Assembly: GCA_022785125.1 (NCBI GenBank)
Contig: JALFRA010000002.1
Span: 1-64,000 of the forward strand
Direction of reading: 5' to 3'
DNA: 64,000 nucleotides
Source: Clostridiales bacterium
GTDB lineage: Bacteria > Bacillota > Clostridia > Oscillospirales > Oscillospiraceae
Under the pieces are notes generated by a model. The model did no database searches and was not told the origin of the DNA. It saw nothing but the letters and a program-made list of their open reading frames with translations. The position numbers and the translations under genes are program-made. Of this stretch, positions 25,313 through 33,292 are shown piece after piece. The first letter of the stretch is position 1; every line of letters begins with the position of its first letter.

Positions 25313-26488
25313 TTACCCGATTACTTCAAACGCAGGTGCTTCCACCACCATGTAAATCAGCCGGATACGCCGCCCTTCGTGTTTGATTTTGTACTCATAT
25401 TTCACCTGATGTTCTTCCAGCAATCGGCTGGCATTCACATTCAGATGCTTGGTAAGCCGGTTTACCGCCATATCAGTCTGAATCACCTGGGCCAGCTCCG
25501 TAGGACTCCCTTCCCATTCACGGTTCTCGGAGGATACGATCTTTGCTACGGCTTCCAGTACCGGGTCTGGAGGCTGCTTCCAAAGCTCATTCTCTGCATG
25601 GTCAAGCCCCCAAACTAGGCTCTCTTGGTCTTTGCTCAGATACAACCGCTGATCCGGCTGGTCTCTGCCTACCACCTCCAAGGTTGCCCTGCTATCTGTC
25701 CGCTTCTCCTTCTGCATCAGTAGTGCACCATCCGCACACCCCAGCAAGCCCGTGGTACCCGAGATCATCTCAAAGCTGTCTCCAGCGGGCTGCTTTCTGG
25801 TGTGGTGGACAATCAGGACACAGACGCCATGTCGGTCAGCAAATTGTTTTAGCTTGCCGATTACCTCATAGTCGCTGGAATAGCTGTAACTATCGCTCAC
25901 CTCCTCCCGGACCTTTTGCAGGGTATCCACGATAATCAGCTTGGTATCAGCGTGTTCCCGGACGAACTTTTCCAGCTGTTCATCCAGGCCGCTGCCGAGC
26001 ATCTTGGCGCTGGTAGCGAAGTGGAGGAAGCTTGTTCCCTCTACACCAAACATGCGGAACATCCGGCGCTGTAAGCGGCTCTCGTCATCTTCCAGAGCAA
26101 GATAAAGGACGGTTCCCTGGTGGACTTTGTAGCCCCACAAATCCTGCCCGGTACTGACATGGTGGGCGATTTGCGCCACCAGGAAGGACTTGCCGATTTT
26201 CGGCGCTCCAGCAAGGATGTACGCTCCTGTATAGAGCAGGTTCTCAATCACCGCGGACTTGCCCTGGAACACATTGTCCATCAGCTCGTCCAGGGTCACA
26301 GTATGCAGGTAAGCCGGGTCGTTCATGCGGCGCATCTTCCGGTAAAGTTCCTCCAAATCTCTTTCCGGGGAATTGCTTTTTTCGTCCGGGTCTGGTATAG
26401 TGGTCTTGGAATTTGTAGAGATTGACTGCCCATCATCTGCGCCAACAGATGAGCCATGGGCGGTCATTTTCTTTTTCTCATCGGTCAT
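25313..26488 (-). CDS. RepA-like RecA-fold ATPase (plasmid replication helicase type)
   Basis: 391 residues. A polar N-terminal tail is followed by a RecA/DnaB-like ATPase: Walker A LAGAPKIGKSFLVAQ, YLALEDDESRLQRRM, Walker B KLIIVDTLQKVRE, then LIVHHTRK and SGTTGLLGCADGALLM. It resembles the hexameric RepA helicases of mobilisable plasmids and of many integrated elements. The C-terminal 100 residues look like a winged-helix segment. The ATG at 26488 follows GGAGG by nine bases and overlaps the RHH gene. It could replicate the excised circle from the adjacent iteron-like repeats. Confidence 0.8.
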   Translation of the reverse strand: MTDEKKKMTAHGSSVGADDGQSISTNSKTTIPDPDEKSNSPERDLEELYRKMRRMNDPAYLHTVTLDELMDNVFQGKSAVIENLLYTGAYILAGAPKIGKSFLVAQIAHHVSTGQDLWGYKVHQGTVLYLALEDDESRLQRRMFRMFGVEGTSFLHFATSAKMLGSGLDEQLEKFVREHADTKLIIVDTLQKVREEVSDSYSYSSDYEVIGKLKQFADRHGVCVLIVHHTRKQPAGDSFEMISGTTGLLGCADGALLMQKEKRTDSRATLEVVGRDQPDQRLYLSKDQESLVWGLDHAENELWKQPPDPVLEAVAKIVSSENREWEGSPTELAQVIQTDMAVNRLTKHLNVNASRLLEEHQVKYEYKIKHEGRRIRLIYMVVEAPAFEVIG

Positions 26489-26813
26489 AGGCAAAGTCCT
26501 CCTGCATCCCGTTCATAATGGTAGCAATCATCTGGATGGTGTCCAGCAAATCATCGTTTACGCCCTGTCCAGCTTCGATCCTGCGCAGCTCGTCCAGCAC
26601 AGCGGCCAGTTGATCCCGCAGCGCCTTGTAGACCCTGGGATTGCCCTGGACCACCACATCTCGGCAAAGCAGCCGCCGGATGATGTAATCCTGTTTAGTC
26701 AAGCCAGTGAGCTTCACCGCCGTCTCGATCTGGGTGTTCTCCTCCGGGGAGACCCGGAAAGCCACGTTCTTGTTCCTCCAACGGTTGTGCTTGTCCAAAT
26801 TCTTTGCTGACAT
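26478..26813 (-). CDS. Ribbon-helix-helix (MobC-like) protein
   Basis: 111 residues. VAFRVSPEENTQIETAVKLTGLTKQDYIIRRLL is a ribbon-helix-helix DNA-binding motif as in MobC/relaxosome accessory proteins; the C-terminal half is helical. Without a relaxase gene in the element it may act as a regulator or help mobilisation by another element. It starts two bases after the integrase stop and overlaps the ATPase gene. Confidence 0.75.
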   Translation of the reverse strand: MSAKNLDKHNRWRNKNVAFRVSPEENTQIETAVKLTGLTKQDYIIRRLLCRDVVVQGNPRVYKALRDQLAAVLDELRRIEAGQGVNDDLLDTIQMIATIMNGMQEDFAYDR

Positions 26814-26815
26814 TT

Positions 26816-27889
26816 TTAATTGCTCCTTTCCATGTTCAATTTATCTGCCATCTCCGCCTGCTTAGACGGAAACAGGTGCGCATAGTTGTAAGTGATGTCG
26901 ATGCTCTCGTGGCCCACCCGGTCTGCGATGGCCGTGGCAGAGAAGCCCATGTCGATTAGGAGTGATACCGCGCTGTGACGAATATCGTGGATTCTGATGC
27001 GCGGCACCCCGGCTTCTTTGGCTCCCCGGTCCATCTCCCGGTGGAGATAACTCTTGGTGACGGTGAACATCCGGTCATCCGGCCCGATCCCGTAGAGCAT
27101 CTTGATGTAATCCTGGATTTCCTCGGCCAGAAATTGCGGCATGGTGATGACTCGATTGCTCTTTTCCGTCTTAGGGGTGGTAATCAGGTCCTCGCCGTTC
27201 AGACGCTGATAGGACTTGTTGATAGACACGGTGCGCTTCTCAAAGTCAAAGTCCGCCGGGGTCAGAGCCAGCAGTTCCCCCTCTCGAATACCGCACCAGT
27301 AAAGCATCTCAAAGGCGTAGAAGGACAGTGGTTTATCCATCATCACCTCGGCAAATTTCAGGTACTGCTCCTTGGTCCAGAACATCATCTCTCGGTTTTT
27401 CTTTTTGCCCATGCTGCCCGCCTTCTTGCAGGGATTCTCCCGGAGGTTGTAGTACCGAACCGCGTGGTTGAAGATGGCACTGAGCTGATTGTGGACCGTT
27501 TTCAGGTACACCGGCGAGTAGGGCTTACCGTTCTCGTCTTTGTGGTTCAGCATCTCGTTCTGCCAAGTGATGATCTGCTGGGCGGTGATGTTGCACATCT
27601 TCAGCCTGCCGAAGTAGGGCAGCAGCTTGGTGCGGATGATATGGTCCTTGGTAGCCCAGGTGTTCTCCTTGAGCCGGGTTTTCATATCCGCCGTGTAGAG
27701 GTCCACGAAACTCTTGAAGGTCATGTCCAGATCAGCGCTGGTCTTGTTGAGCTGTTCGCGCTCCCAGGCCTGTGCCTCCCGCTTGGTCTTGAAGCCCCGC
27801 TTCTGGGTCTGCTTGCGCTCGCCGTTCCAGTCAGTATAGCGGTAGACCGCCCGCCAGGTGTTTGTCTTTTCTTCCTTATAGACTGCCAT
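26816..27889 (-). CDS. int: Tyrosine-type site-specific integrase
   Basis: 357 residues from MAVYKEEKTNTW (AAAGGAGGG seven bases upstream; the open frame before it is non-coding). An N-terminal arm-binding domain with the AP2-like KTNTWRAVYRYTDWNGERKQ, a SAM-like core-binding domain (about 60-160) and the catalytic domain with Arg in CGIREGELL, HDIRHSAVS, GHESIDIT and the nucleophile Tyr in TYNYAHLF. The active site is complete. It is the obvious recombinase for insertion at the guaA 3' end 1.2 kb away. Confidence 0.95.
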   Translation of the reverse strand: MAVYKEEKTNTWRAVYRYTDWNGERKQTQKRGFKTKREAQAWEREQLNKTSADLDMTFKSFVDLYTADMKTRLKENTWATKDHIIRTKLLPYFGRLKMCNITAQQIITWQNEMLNHKDENGKPYSPVYLKTVHNQLSAIFNHAVRYYNLRENPCKKAGSMGKKKNREMMFWTKEQYLKFAEVMMDKPLSFYAFEMLYWCGIREGELLALTPADFDFEKRTVSINKSYQRLNGEDLITTPKTEKSNRVITMPQFLAEEIQDYIKMLYGIGPDDRMFTVTKSYLHREMDRGAKEAGVPRIRIHDIRHSAVSLLIDMGFSATAIADRVGHESIDITYNYAHLFPSKQAEMADKLNMERSN

Positions 27890-27891
27890 GA

Positions 27892-28086
27892 TTAGCCCTC
27901 CTTTCCCGTCTTGCCATAGCAAAACTTCTCCATGAAAAAGTTCCGATTGACCCGCCCGGAGATGGTCAGATAGCCCTTCCCACGGAGTTCTGCGTTGAGC
28001 TTGTGGATCACCTTGTAGGCGTGGGACTTGGAGATGCCCAGCTCCTGGGCCACTTCCTCCACGCGCATAAAGTTTTGTGCCTGCAT
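27892..28086 (-). CDS. xis: Excisionase-like DNA-binding protein
   Basis: 64 residues with a helix-turn-helix MRVEEVAQELGISKSHAYKVIHKLN and a basic tail (GRVNRNFFMEKFCYG), typical of Xis proteins encoded just before Tn916-like integrases. It ends three bases before the integrase start, so the pair is cotranscribed from the promoter at 28252. Confidence 0.85.
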   Translation of the reverse strand: MQAQNFMRVEEVAQELGISKSHAYKVIHKLNAELRGKGYLTISGRVNRNFFMEKFCYGKTGKEG

Positions 28087-28235
28087 TGAAAATACCTTCC
28101 TTTCTTCGTTGATGGCTGCTGCGGATGGATATTGTGTTCCATAAATGCCTCCTCACTTTCGTCCGCCACTTTTTTCCCGGATGTATAACCAGAGATTGCG
28201 GCAGTTCTTTTTTGTTTATTGATTCTAAGCTATTA

Positions 28236-28264
28236 TGCTTAGTCTATCGCTATTATACTAAGCA
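28236..28264. promoter_or_regulatory. Operator pair upstream of xis-int
   Basis: TGCTTAGT (28236-28243) and its inverse ACTAAGCA (28257-28264) flank 13 bases; a third ACTAAGCA lies at 28333-28340 in the promoter of the divergent XRE gene. Probable sites of the XRE regulator. Confidence 0.65.
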
Positions 28265-28280
28265 AAATGGCTTGTGTCAA
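28252..28280 (-). promoter_or_regulatory. Consensus promoter of xis-int-RHH-ATPase
   Basis: Minus strand TTGACA (28275-28280), 17 bases, TATAAT (28252-28257). One operator box overlaps the spacer and -10 element, so repression by the XRE protein is expected. Confidence 0.8.
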
Positions 28281-28324
28281 TTGGAGTACGCAAAATAAAT
28301 TAAATAAAATTGTTTAGGATTCTC

Positions 28325-28353
28325 TTGACTTTACTAAGCATTTCTGCTACGCT
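28325..28353 (+). promoter_or_regulatory. Extended -10 promoter of the element XRE gene
   Basis: TTGACT (28325-28330), 17 bases, TACGCT (28348-28353) with TG one base upstream of the -10. An ACTAAGCA box (28333-28340) sits in the spacer, suggesting autoregulation. Confidence 0.6.
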
Positions 28354-28388
28354 TTTCCTAAGGACAAGCAACGATTGGAGTTGATGAT

Positions 28389-28877
28389 ATGGCGATTGGC
28401 GAACGGATTCACTTTTTCCGTCTCCTGCGGGGGATGACGCAGAAATATCTCGGTATGGCGCTGGGCTTCCCGGAGAAGTCCGCTGATGTGCGCCTGGCGC
28501 AGTATGAAACAGGATCAAGAACCCCAAAGGCAGACCTGACTGCTGCCCTGGCCCAGGTACTGGATGTCTCGCCCCATGCGCTCTCCGTCCCGGACATAGA
28601 CTCCTATGTGGGGCTGATGCACACCCTGTTTACCCTGGAGGACAACTATGGGCTCAAGATCAGCGAGATGGATGGAGAAGTCTGCCTGAAAGTTGATGTG
28701 CGGAAGAACAAGGACGCCGCCCAGCTGCACGAGATGCTCTGTTCCTGGCAGCAGGCCGCTGCCATGCTGGAGGCGGGCGAAATCTCCAAAGAGGATTACG
28801 ACAAGTGGCGCTACCATTACCCTGAATTTGACAAGTCCCAGAACTATGTGAAGGTGCCGCCCCAGGACCTCTTTTGA
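28389..28877 (+). CDS. XRE-family regulator of the element
   Basis: 162 residues. An N-terminal helix-turn-helix (GERIHFFRLLRGMTQKYLGMALGFPEKSADVRLAQYETG) is followed by a helical domain with LEDNYGLKISEMDGEVCLKV that I do not recognise. It is divergent from xis-int with shared ACTAAGCA boxes, so it probably keeps excision off and may respond to a signal through its C-terminal half. Good ribosome site TTGGAG. Confidence 0.85.
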   Translation: MAIGERIHFFRLLRGMTQKYLGMALGFPEKSADVRLAQYETGSRTPKADLTAALAQVLDVSPHALSVPDIDSYVGLMHTLFTLEDNYGLKISEMDGEVCLKVDVRKNKDAAQLHEMLCSWQQAAAMLEAGEISKEDYDKWRYHYPEFDKSQNYVKVPPQDLF

Positions 28878-28930
28878 TCCTCTCACTTGTAGGCCACGGG
28901 AGAGGCCGTTTGTTGCACAAAATAATAATA

Positions 28931-28982
28931 AAAAGAAAAAGAGAGCTAACTGACTAATCAAAATCAGTTAGCTCTCTTTTTA
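28931..28982. terminator. Bidirectional terminator at the right end of the element
   Basis: 13-bp arms GAGAGCTAACTGA / TCAGTTAGCTCTC, TTTTTATG on the plus strand and a T-rich run on the minus strand. It stops the XRE transcript and also guaA transcripts entering the element. Confidence 0.85.
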
Positions 28983-28997
28983 TGAATAATGAAAAAA

Positions 28998-29016
28998 TGT
29001 TGCCAAATCGTTGCCA
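28998..29016 (+). repeat. Integrase arm-type boxes, right end
   Basis: TGTTGCCA at 28998 and CGTTGCCA at 29009, 11 bp apart in direct orientation, 60 bp inside the right att; same arrangement as at 16297-16315. Confidence 0.6.
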
Positions 29017-29074
29017 CAAAGGGCCTTAACCCCTCAAAAACCCAGTCATATCAGGCTTTTCCGGGCTTCTGAAA

Positions 29075-30364
29075 TCATTCCCACTCAATAGTCCCCGTGG
29101 GCTTCGGCGTCAGATCGTAGAGCACCCGGTTAACACCCGGCACCTCATGGGTAATGCGGTGGGTAATGTGCTGCAGAAGCGCAAACGGTACGTCCTCCAC
29201 GGTGGCAGTCATGGCATCCACCGTGTTGACCGCCCGAATAATAACCGGCCATTCATCGGCCCGGTTACCATCCCGGACTCCCACGCTTTTGATGTCGGGA
29301 ATGGCGGTAAAATACTGCCACACCTTGCCCTCCAGGCCGTTCTTGGCAAATTCCTCCCGCAGAATGGCGTCGGACTCCCGGACCGCCTCCAGACGGTCCC
29401 GGGTAATAGCGCCCAGACAGCGTACCCCCAGACCGGGGCCGGGGAAGGGCTGACGGTAGACCATGTTGTCAGGTAAGCCCAGAGCCTTGCCGCAGGCGCG
29501 CACCTCGTCCTTGAAGAGCATCTTCAGCGGCTCCACCAGCTCAAAATCCAGAACCTCCGGCAGGCCGCCCACGTTGTGGTGGCTCTTGACTGCCTTCACC
29601 GTCTTGGTACCTGACTCGATAATGTCAGGATAGATAGTACCCTGGCCCAGGAAGGAGATACGCTCCAGCTTGCGTGCTTCCTCCTCAAAGACCCGGATGA
29701 ACTCACCGCCGATGATCTTACGCTTCTGCTCCGGATCAGCAACACCGGCCAGTTTGTCCAGGAACCGATCCACCGCATCCACATAGATCAGGTTGGCGTC
29801 CATCTCATGGCGGAATACCTGAACCACCTGCTCCGGCTCCCCTTTGCGAAGCAGACCGTGGTTGACGTGGACGCACACCAGCTGCTTGCCGATGGCTTTG
29901 ATCAGCAGGGCCGCCACCACCGAGGAATCCACACCGCCGGACAGTGCCAGCAGAACCTTTTTGTCCCCCACCTGACGGCGAATCAGCTCAATCTGGTCGG
30001 CAATAAAGTTGTCCATATTCCAGTTGGCCTCGGCACCGCACACGCCGAAGATGAAGTTGGACAGGGCCTGCTTCCGGGCCTCATCATCCTCAGGCCAGGG
30101 GGCGTCCCCCTTGTGGTCGACCATCAGAACCGGCAATTCACTGTTATAGATCTCTTTGGAGACATCGATCTCCACACCGTCTACCACACGGTTGGGACCG
30201 CCGTTCAGAATAATACCCTTTACGTTGGGCAGCTCTTGTATCTCCGCCAAAGTAATGTCATGGGGATGAATTTCACTGTAAACGCCCAGCGCCCGAACCT
30301 CTCGGGCAATCTTGGCGTTCTCCTTACTGCCAAGGTCCAGAATCAGAATCATGTCCTGCTTCAT
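29075..30364 (-). CDS. guaA: GMP synthetase with a degenerate glutaminase domain
   Basis: 429 residues, about 80 shorter than usual. The ATP-pyrophosphatase half is complete (PP-loop LALSGGVDSSVVAALL) and the dimerisation domain ends in TGTIEWE. In the N-terminal amidotransferase half, ILNGGPN is kept, but the chain jumps from NSELPVLMVDHKG to ALSNFIFGVCGAEANW: the segment with the catalytic Cys (GICYG), His and Glu (HPEV) is missing. The enzyme should therefore use free ammonia, or a glutaminase subunit encoded elsewhere, to aminate XMP. The last codons are the insertion site of the mobile element. GGAGGTACTGCA precedes the ATG. Confidence 0.9.
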   Translation of the reverse strand: MKQDMILILDLGSKENAKIAREVRALGVYSEIHPHDITLAEIQELPNVKGIILNGGPNRVVDGVEIDVSKEIYNSELPVLMVDHKGDAPWPEDDEARKQALSNFIFGVCGAEANWNMDNFIADQIELIRRQVGDKKVLLALSGGVDSSVVAALLIKAIGKQLVCVHVNHGLLRKGEPEQVVQVFRHEMDANLIYVDAVDRFLDKLAGVADPEQKRKIIGGEFIRVFEEEARKLERISFLGQGTIYPDIIESGTKTVKAVKSHHNVGGLPEVLDFELVEPLKMLFKDEVRACGKALGLPDNMVYRQPFPGPGLGVRCLGAITRDRLEAVRESDAILREEFAKNGLEGKVWQYFTAIPDIKSVGVRDGNRADEWPVIIRAVNTVDAMTATVEDVPFALLQHITHRITHEVPGVNRVLYDLTPKPTGTIEWE

Positions 30365-30412
30365 TGCAGTACCTCCCTGCTCTATGCGCGGCCGGCGGCG
30401 GCGCTTTTTGAC

Positions 30413-30441
30413 ATTATATCACATTCTCTAGCCTATGGAAA
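30413..30441 (-). promoter_or_regulatory. Promoter of guaA
   Basis: Minus strand TTTCCA (30436-30441), 17 bases, TGA then TATAAT (30413-30418); an extended -10 compensates for the weak -35. The leader is about 45 bases, too short for a purine riboswitch. Confidence 0.65.
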
Positions 30442-30445
30442 CCTA

Positions 30446-30904
30446 TCAACGATGCTTGGCCAGTTCTTTCCACACCGCCTGAGCAATGACCTCCTGTCCC
30501 TCCGGAGACCGGAGGACTTCCAGCACCATGGCCTTGAACTGCTCCCTGGCCTGTTTGCTGGAGAAAAGGGCGTCCAGCATGGTGGCTCCGCCGCTGGAAA
30601 CCGGTTCTGCCTTGGGCCGCTTGACCGGCGCGGGACGGTATACCTGCTCCTCCTCAGCCGCGGTCAGACCACCACTCATCCAGTCCTCCTGGCGGGTACG
30701 GTCCCCGCTCTCTCCCCTCAGATAAAAAAGCGACACGCCGAAATAGGCTGCCATCTTCTCCTGTTGATCCTTGGTAGGGGTGGCCCGGCCGGTCTCGTAC
30801 TTTTCAACGGCGTTCTTGGGGAAACCCAGCTCCGCTGCCAAAGCGGGACGGGACAGGCCCTTTTCATTGCGCAGAGCTTCAATCCGCTGTGCCATGGTAA
30901 CCAT
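30446..30904 (-). CDS. XRE-family transcriptional regulator
   Basis: 152 residues from MVTMAQRIEALR (GGAGAG seven bases upstream). N-terminal helix-turn-helix: EKGLSRPALAAELGFPKNAVEKYETGRATPTKDQQEKMAAYFGV. The C-terminal 80 residues are a basic/helical tail (SSKQAREQFKAMVLEVLRSPEGQEVIAQAVWKEL) without a known fold. It lies between guaA and the nucleoside transporter genes and may link their expression, though no operator was identified. Confidence 0.8.
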   Translation of the reverse strand: MVTMAQRIEALRNEKGLSRPALAAELGFPKNAVEKYETGRATPTKDQQEKMAAYFGVSLFYLRGESGDRTRQEDWMSGGLTAAEEEQVYRPAPVKRPKAEPVSSGGATMLDALFSSKQAREQFKAMVLEVLRSPEGQEVIAQAVWKELAKHR

Positions 30905-30930
30905 AGTTCGTCTCTCCTTTTTCATAGATA

Positions 30931-30962
30931 AAACGAAAGGGGCCGCCCGGCCCCTTTCGTTT
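30931..30962. terminator. Terminator of the ABC transporter operon
   Basis: AAACGAAAGGGGCC and its complement with a four-base loop, then TTTTATC on the minus strand. Confidence 0.85.
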
Positions 30963-30971
30963 GTATGTGAT

Positions 30972-32003
30972 TTATCGCTGTCCCTTATCGTAGGGGATAC
31001 CCTCCGCCTTGGGCGCTCTGGACTTCTTGGAAGTGAAGGCCAGTACGACCAAGGTAATCAGGTAGGGCAGCATCCGGTAGAAATGGGGGCTGATACCGAT
31101 AGTCGCCAGCAGGAACACGCCGTCGCCATTGATATCAATGCTGGTATAGGATGCGGCGATGCACTTGAACAAGCCAAACAGCAGCGCCGCACCGGCAATG
31201 TTCAAAGGCTTCCAGTTACCAAAGATCATGACCGCCAGGGCCAGGAAACCAAAGCCTGCCACCTCGCCGGTGGAAGCGCAGTTGGCGGTGGTGAGGGCGT
31301 ATACAAAGCCACCCAGACCGGCCAAGGCACCGGAAATGGTGGTACCGGCATAGCGCATCTTATACACATTGATGCCCAGAGAATCGGCTGCCTGGGGATT
31401 TTCGCCGCAGGAACGCAGACGCAGGCCGAAGCGGGTCTTATAGAGCAGGATGGACAGGATCACAAACAGAATGATACAGATATAGGTAGCCAGGTAGGTC
31501 TTATCGATAAAGGTGGAGCCAAAGAAACCCATCTCTTCCGTGCGTCCATAGCCGAAGAAGCTCTTTTTGATCATGAAGTAGCTGGCCGCGTCGCCTTCCG
31601 CCATCTGCAGCGTGTTCTGGTTGGCCACGATACGGATGAAAAAGAGCACCAGAGCAGGAGCCAGCAGGTTCAGGGCAGTACCGCCGATGGTCTGGTCCGC
31701 CCGCAGATTCACCGAGGCGAAGGAGAGCAGCAGGGAGAAAATGGCGCCCAGCACTGCGGCCACCACCATGGCCAGGATCATGAAGCCCTGGAGAGCCACC
31801 CAATCACCGGCAGCCTTGGCATCTACATAGAAGCCCGCCTGCTGCATCAGCCTCACAAAGAGCACGCCCGCAAAGGCGCCAAAGATCATGATACCTTCGA
31901 GAGCCAGGTTGATGATACCGCTGCGCTCGGCAAACACGCCGGCCAGTGCCACGATCATCAGCGGTACGGCATAGATCAAAGTCTGCTGAATGAGGAATGT
32001 CAT
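30972..32003 (-). CDS. Nucleoside ABC transporter permease (second subunit)
   Basis: 343 residues, 8-9 membrane helices, of the BPD-transport-2 permease family. GVFAERSGIINLALEGIMIFGAF is the signature of the YufQ/RnsD type that pairs with BmpA lipoproteins, and LRSCGENPQAADSLGINVYKMRY is the cytoplasmic loop that contacts the ATPase. It overlaps the other permease by four bases. The transporter most likely imports purine nucleosides, which fits its position beside guaA. Confidence 0.9.
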   Translation of the reverse strand: MTFLIQQTLIYAVPLMIVALAGVFAERSGIINLALEGIMIFGAFAGVLFVRLMQQAGFYVDAKAAGDWVALQGFMILAMVVAAVLGAIFSLLLSFASVNLRADQTIGGTALNLLAPALVLFFIRIVANQNTLQMAEGDAASYFMIKKSFFGYGRTEEMGFFGSTFIDKTYLATYICIILFVILSILLYKTRFGLRLRSCGENPQAADSLGINVYKMRYAGTTISGALAGLGGFVYALTTANCASTGEVAGFGFLALAVMIFGNWKPLNIAGAALLFGLFKCIAASYTSIDINGDGVFLLATIGISPHFYRMLPYLITLVVLAFTSKKSRAPKAEGIPYDKGQR

Positions 32004-33292
32004 GCTTTACCGCCTCCTTCCTCCACAGCTGCATTGCCCGGTGGGGTACTATCCGGCGGCGTATCTGCCGGAAGCGGCTCTGTGGTTGCAGTCACCGTCT
32101 CCATCTTGGCATTCTTACGCTTCTTGCGGCCGCTGATGAGCATCCGGATCACCAGAGAGAAGGCGCTGAGGTAGACGATGATGGCAATGATTACGTCGGT
32201 AATATACTCGTTGTAAGCAGTCAGGTTGGTCAGCTGCAGGCCCACGATGTCCAGCATGGACATGAAGCAGCCGGCAAAGATCACGCCGATGGGATGGCTG
32301 GCCGCCAACAGGGCTACAGGGATACCGTTGAAACCGATGGCAGGCAGCGACTGATAGGCCGAGGTCCAATAGAACTCGGTGTTGCCGGACAGATAATACA
32401 GGGCAGCTGCAGCGCCGGACAGAGCGCCGGCGATGGCCATGGACAGCACAATGTTGCGCTTATCCGCGATGCCCGCATACCGGGCGGCATGGCGGTTGGC
32501 GCCGCAGGCCTTCAGCTGGTAGCCCAGGGTAGTTTTGGACATAAGGATAAAGACCAGAATGGCAATGATAATTGCCACGATGATACCGCCGTTTACCTGA
32601 GAGCCGGGGAAAATCTTATCCAGACCCAGCTTGGCGGTCTGTACGCCGTTGAAGCTGGTCTTATAGATATAGGCGGTTTTGGTATTCTCCACATGATTCT
32701 GCAGGTTCTCAAACAGGCTCCCCTTATCAAACAGCCAGGTCACCAGGTTGGCCGCGATCCAGTTGGTCATGATACAGGCCAACACCTCATTGATGTTGAG
32801 AAATGCCTTGACCAGGCCGGGGATACAGCCCCAGATGGCGCCGGCCAGGCTGCCGCCCACGAAGGCAATGATCCACACCACAGGGGCGGGCACCACGCTG
32901 GTGGGAATAGACAGCGCCAGGATCAGAGTGGCAGCCGTGCCCATCAGGTACTGACCGGGAGCTCCGATGTTGAACAGTCCTGTCTTGAACGCCACCGCCA
33001 CCGAGAGACCGGTGAGGATCAGAGGCGTGGCCCGGAAGAGCATATTGCCCATGTTAATGGAATTGAAGCCAAAGGTAAGCGTACCCGCCGCATTGCGCCC
33101 AGTGCTGAACAGGCCGCCGAATATCAGCTGAACACCCTCTACAGCGCCCTTCAGGCCCAAATTGGAATTGAAGATACCTACGATCAGGATGATTACCGCG
33201 CCTACCGCCAATCCGATCAAAATAGCGATCAGCGAAGCCATTACCGATTTGGTACCCTCTTTTTGCAACAGAGTGGAACCTTTCTCTTTCAC
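32000..33292 (-). CDS. Nucleoside ABC transporter permease (first subunit)
   Basis: 430 residues, about 9 membrane helices and a Pro/Thr-rich cytoplasmic tail (TTEPLPADTPPDSTPPGNAA). The loop QLKACGANRHAARYAGIADKRN contacts the ATPase, as in YufP/RnsC. It overlaps both neighbours by four bases (ATGA junctions). The long polar tail is unusual for the family. Confidence 0.9.
   Translation of the reverse strand: MKEKGSTLLQKEGTKSVMASLIAILIGLAVGAVIILIVGIFNSNLGLKGAVEGVQLIFGGLFSTGRNAAGTLTFGFNSINMGNMLFRATPLILTGLSVAVAFKTGLFNIGAPGQYLMGTAATLILALSIPTSVVPAPVVWIIAFVGGSLAGAIWGCIPGLVKAFLNINEVLACIMTNWIAANLVTWLFDKGSLFENLQNHVENTKTAYIYKTSFNGVQTAKLGLDKIFPGSQVNGGIIVAIIIAILVFILMSKTTLGYQLKACGANRHAARYAGIADKRNIVLSMAIAGALSGAAAALYYLSGNTEFYWTSAYQSLPAIGFNGIPVALLAASHPIGVIFAGCFMSMLDIVGLQLTNLTAYNEYITDVIIAIIVYLSAFSLVIRMLISGRKKRKNAKMETVTATTEPLPADTPPDSTPPGNAAVEEGGGKA

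Larger units (their letters stand above)
16185..29086. mobile_element. 12.9-kb integrative element in the 3' end of guaA
   Basis: The last codons of guaA (GAG TGG GAA TGA, minus strand 29075-29086) recur at 16185-16196 as GAG TGG GAG TGA, next to a terminator. This is the pattern left by an integrase that inserts at a gene end and restores it. Inside each end lie two TGTTGCCA boxes with an 11-bp phase (16297/16308 and 28998/29009), suited to integrase arm binding. Cargo and core genes: int, xis, XRE regulator, RHH protein, RepA-like ATPase, small conserved protein and a defence operon. No relaxase, capsid or coupling protein is seen, so it is an integrative or satellite-type island rather than a self-transmissible element. 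The defence half is clearly richer in A+T than the integrase half and the host. Confidence 0.8.

Noticed and set aside
16185-29086. Prophage
   Set aside because: Integrase, excisionase and an XRE regulator are present, but there are no capsid, terminase, tail, portal or lysis genes in the 12.9 kb.
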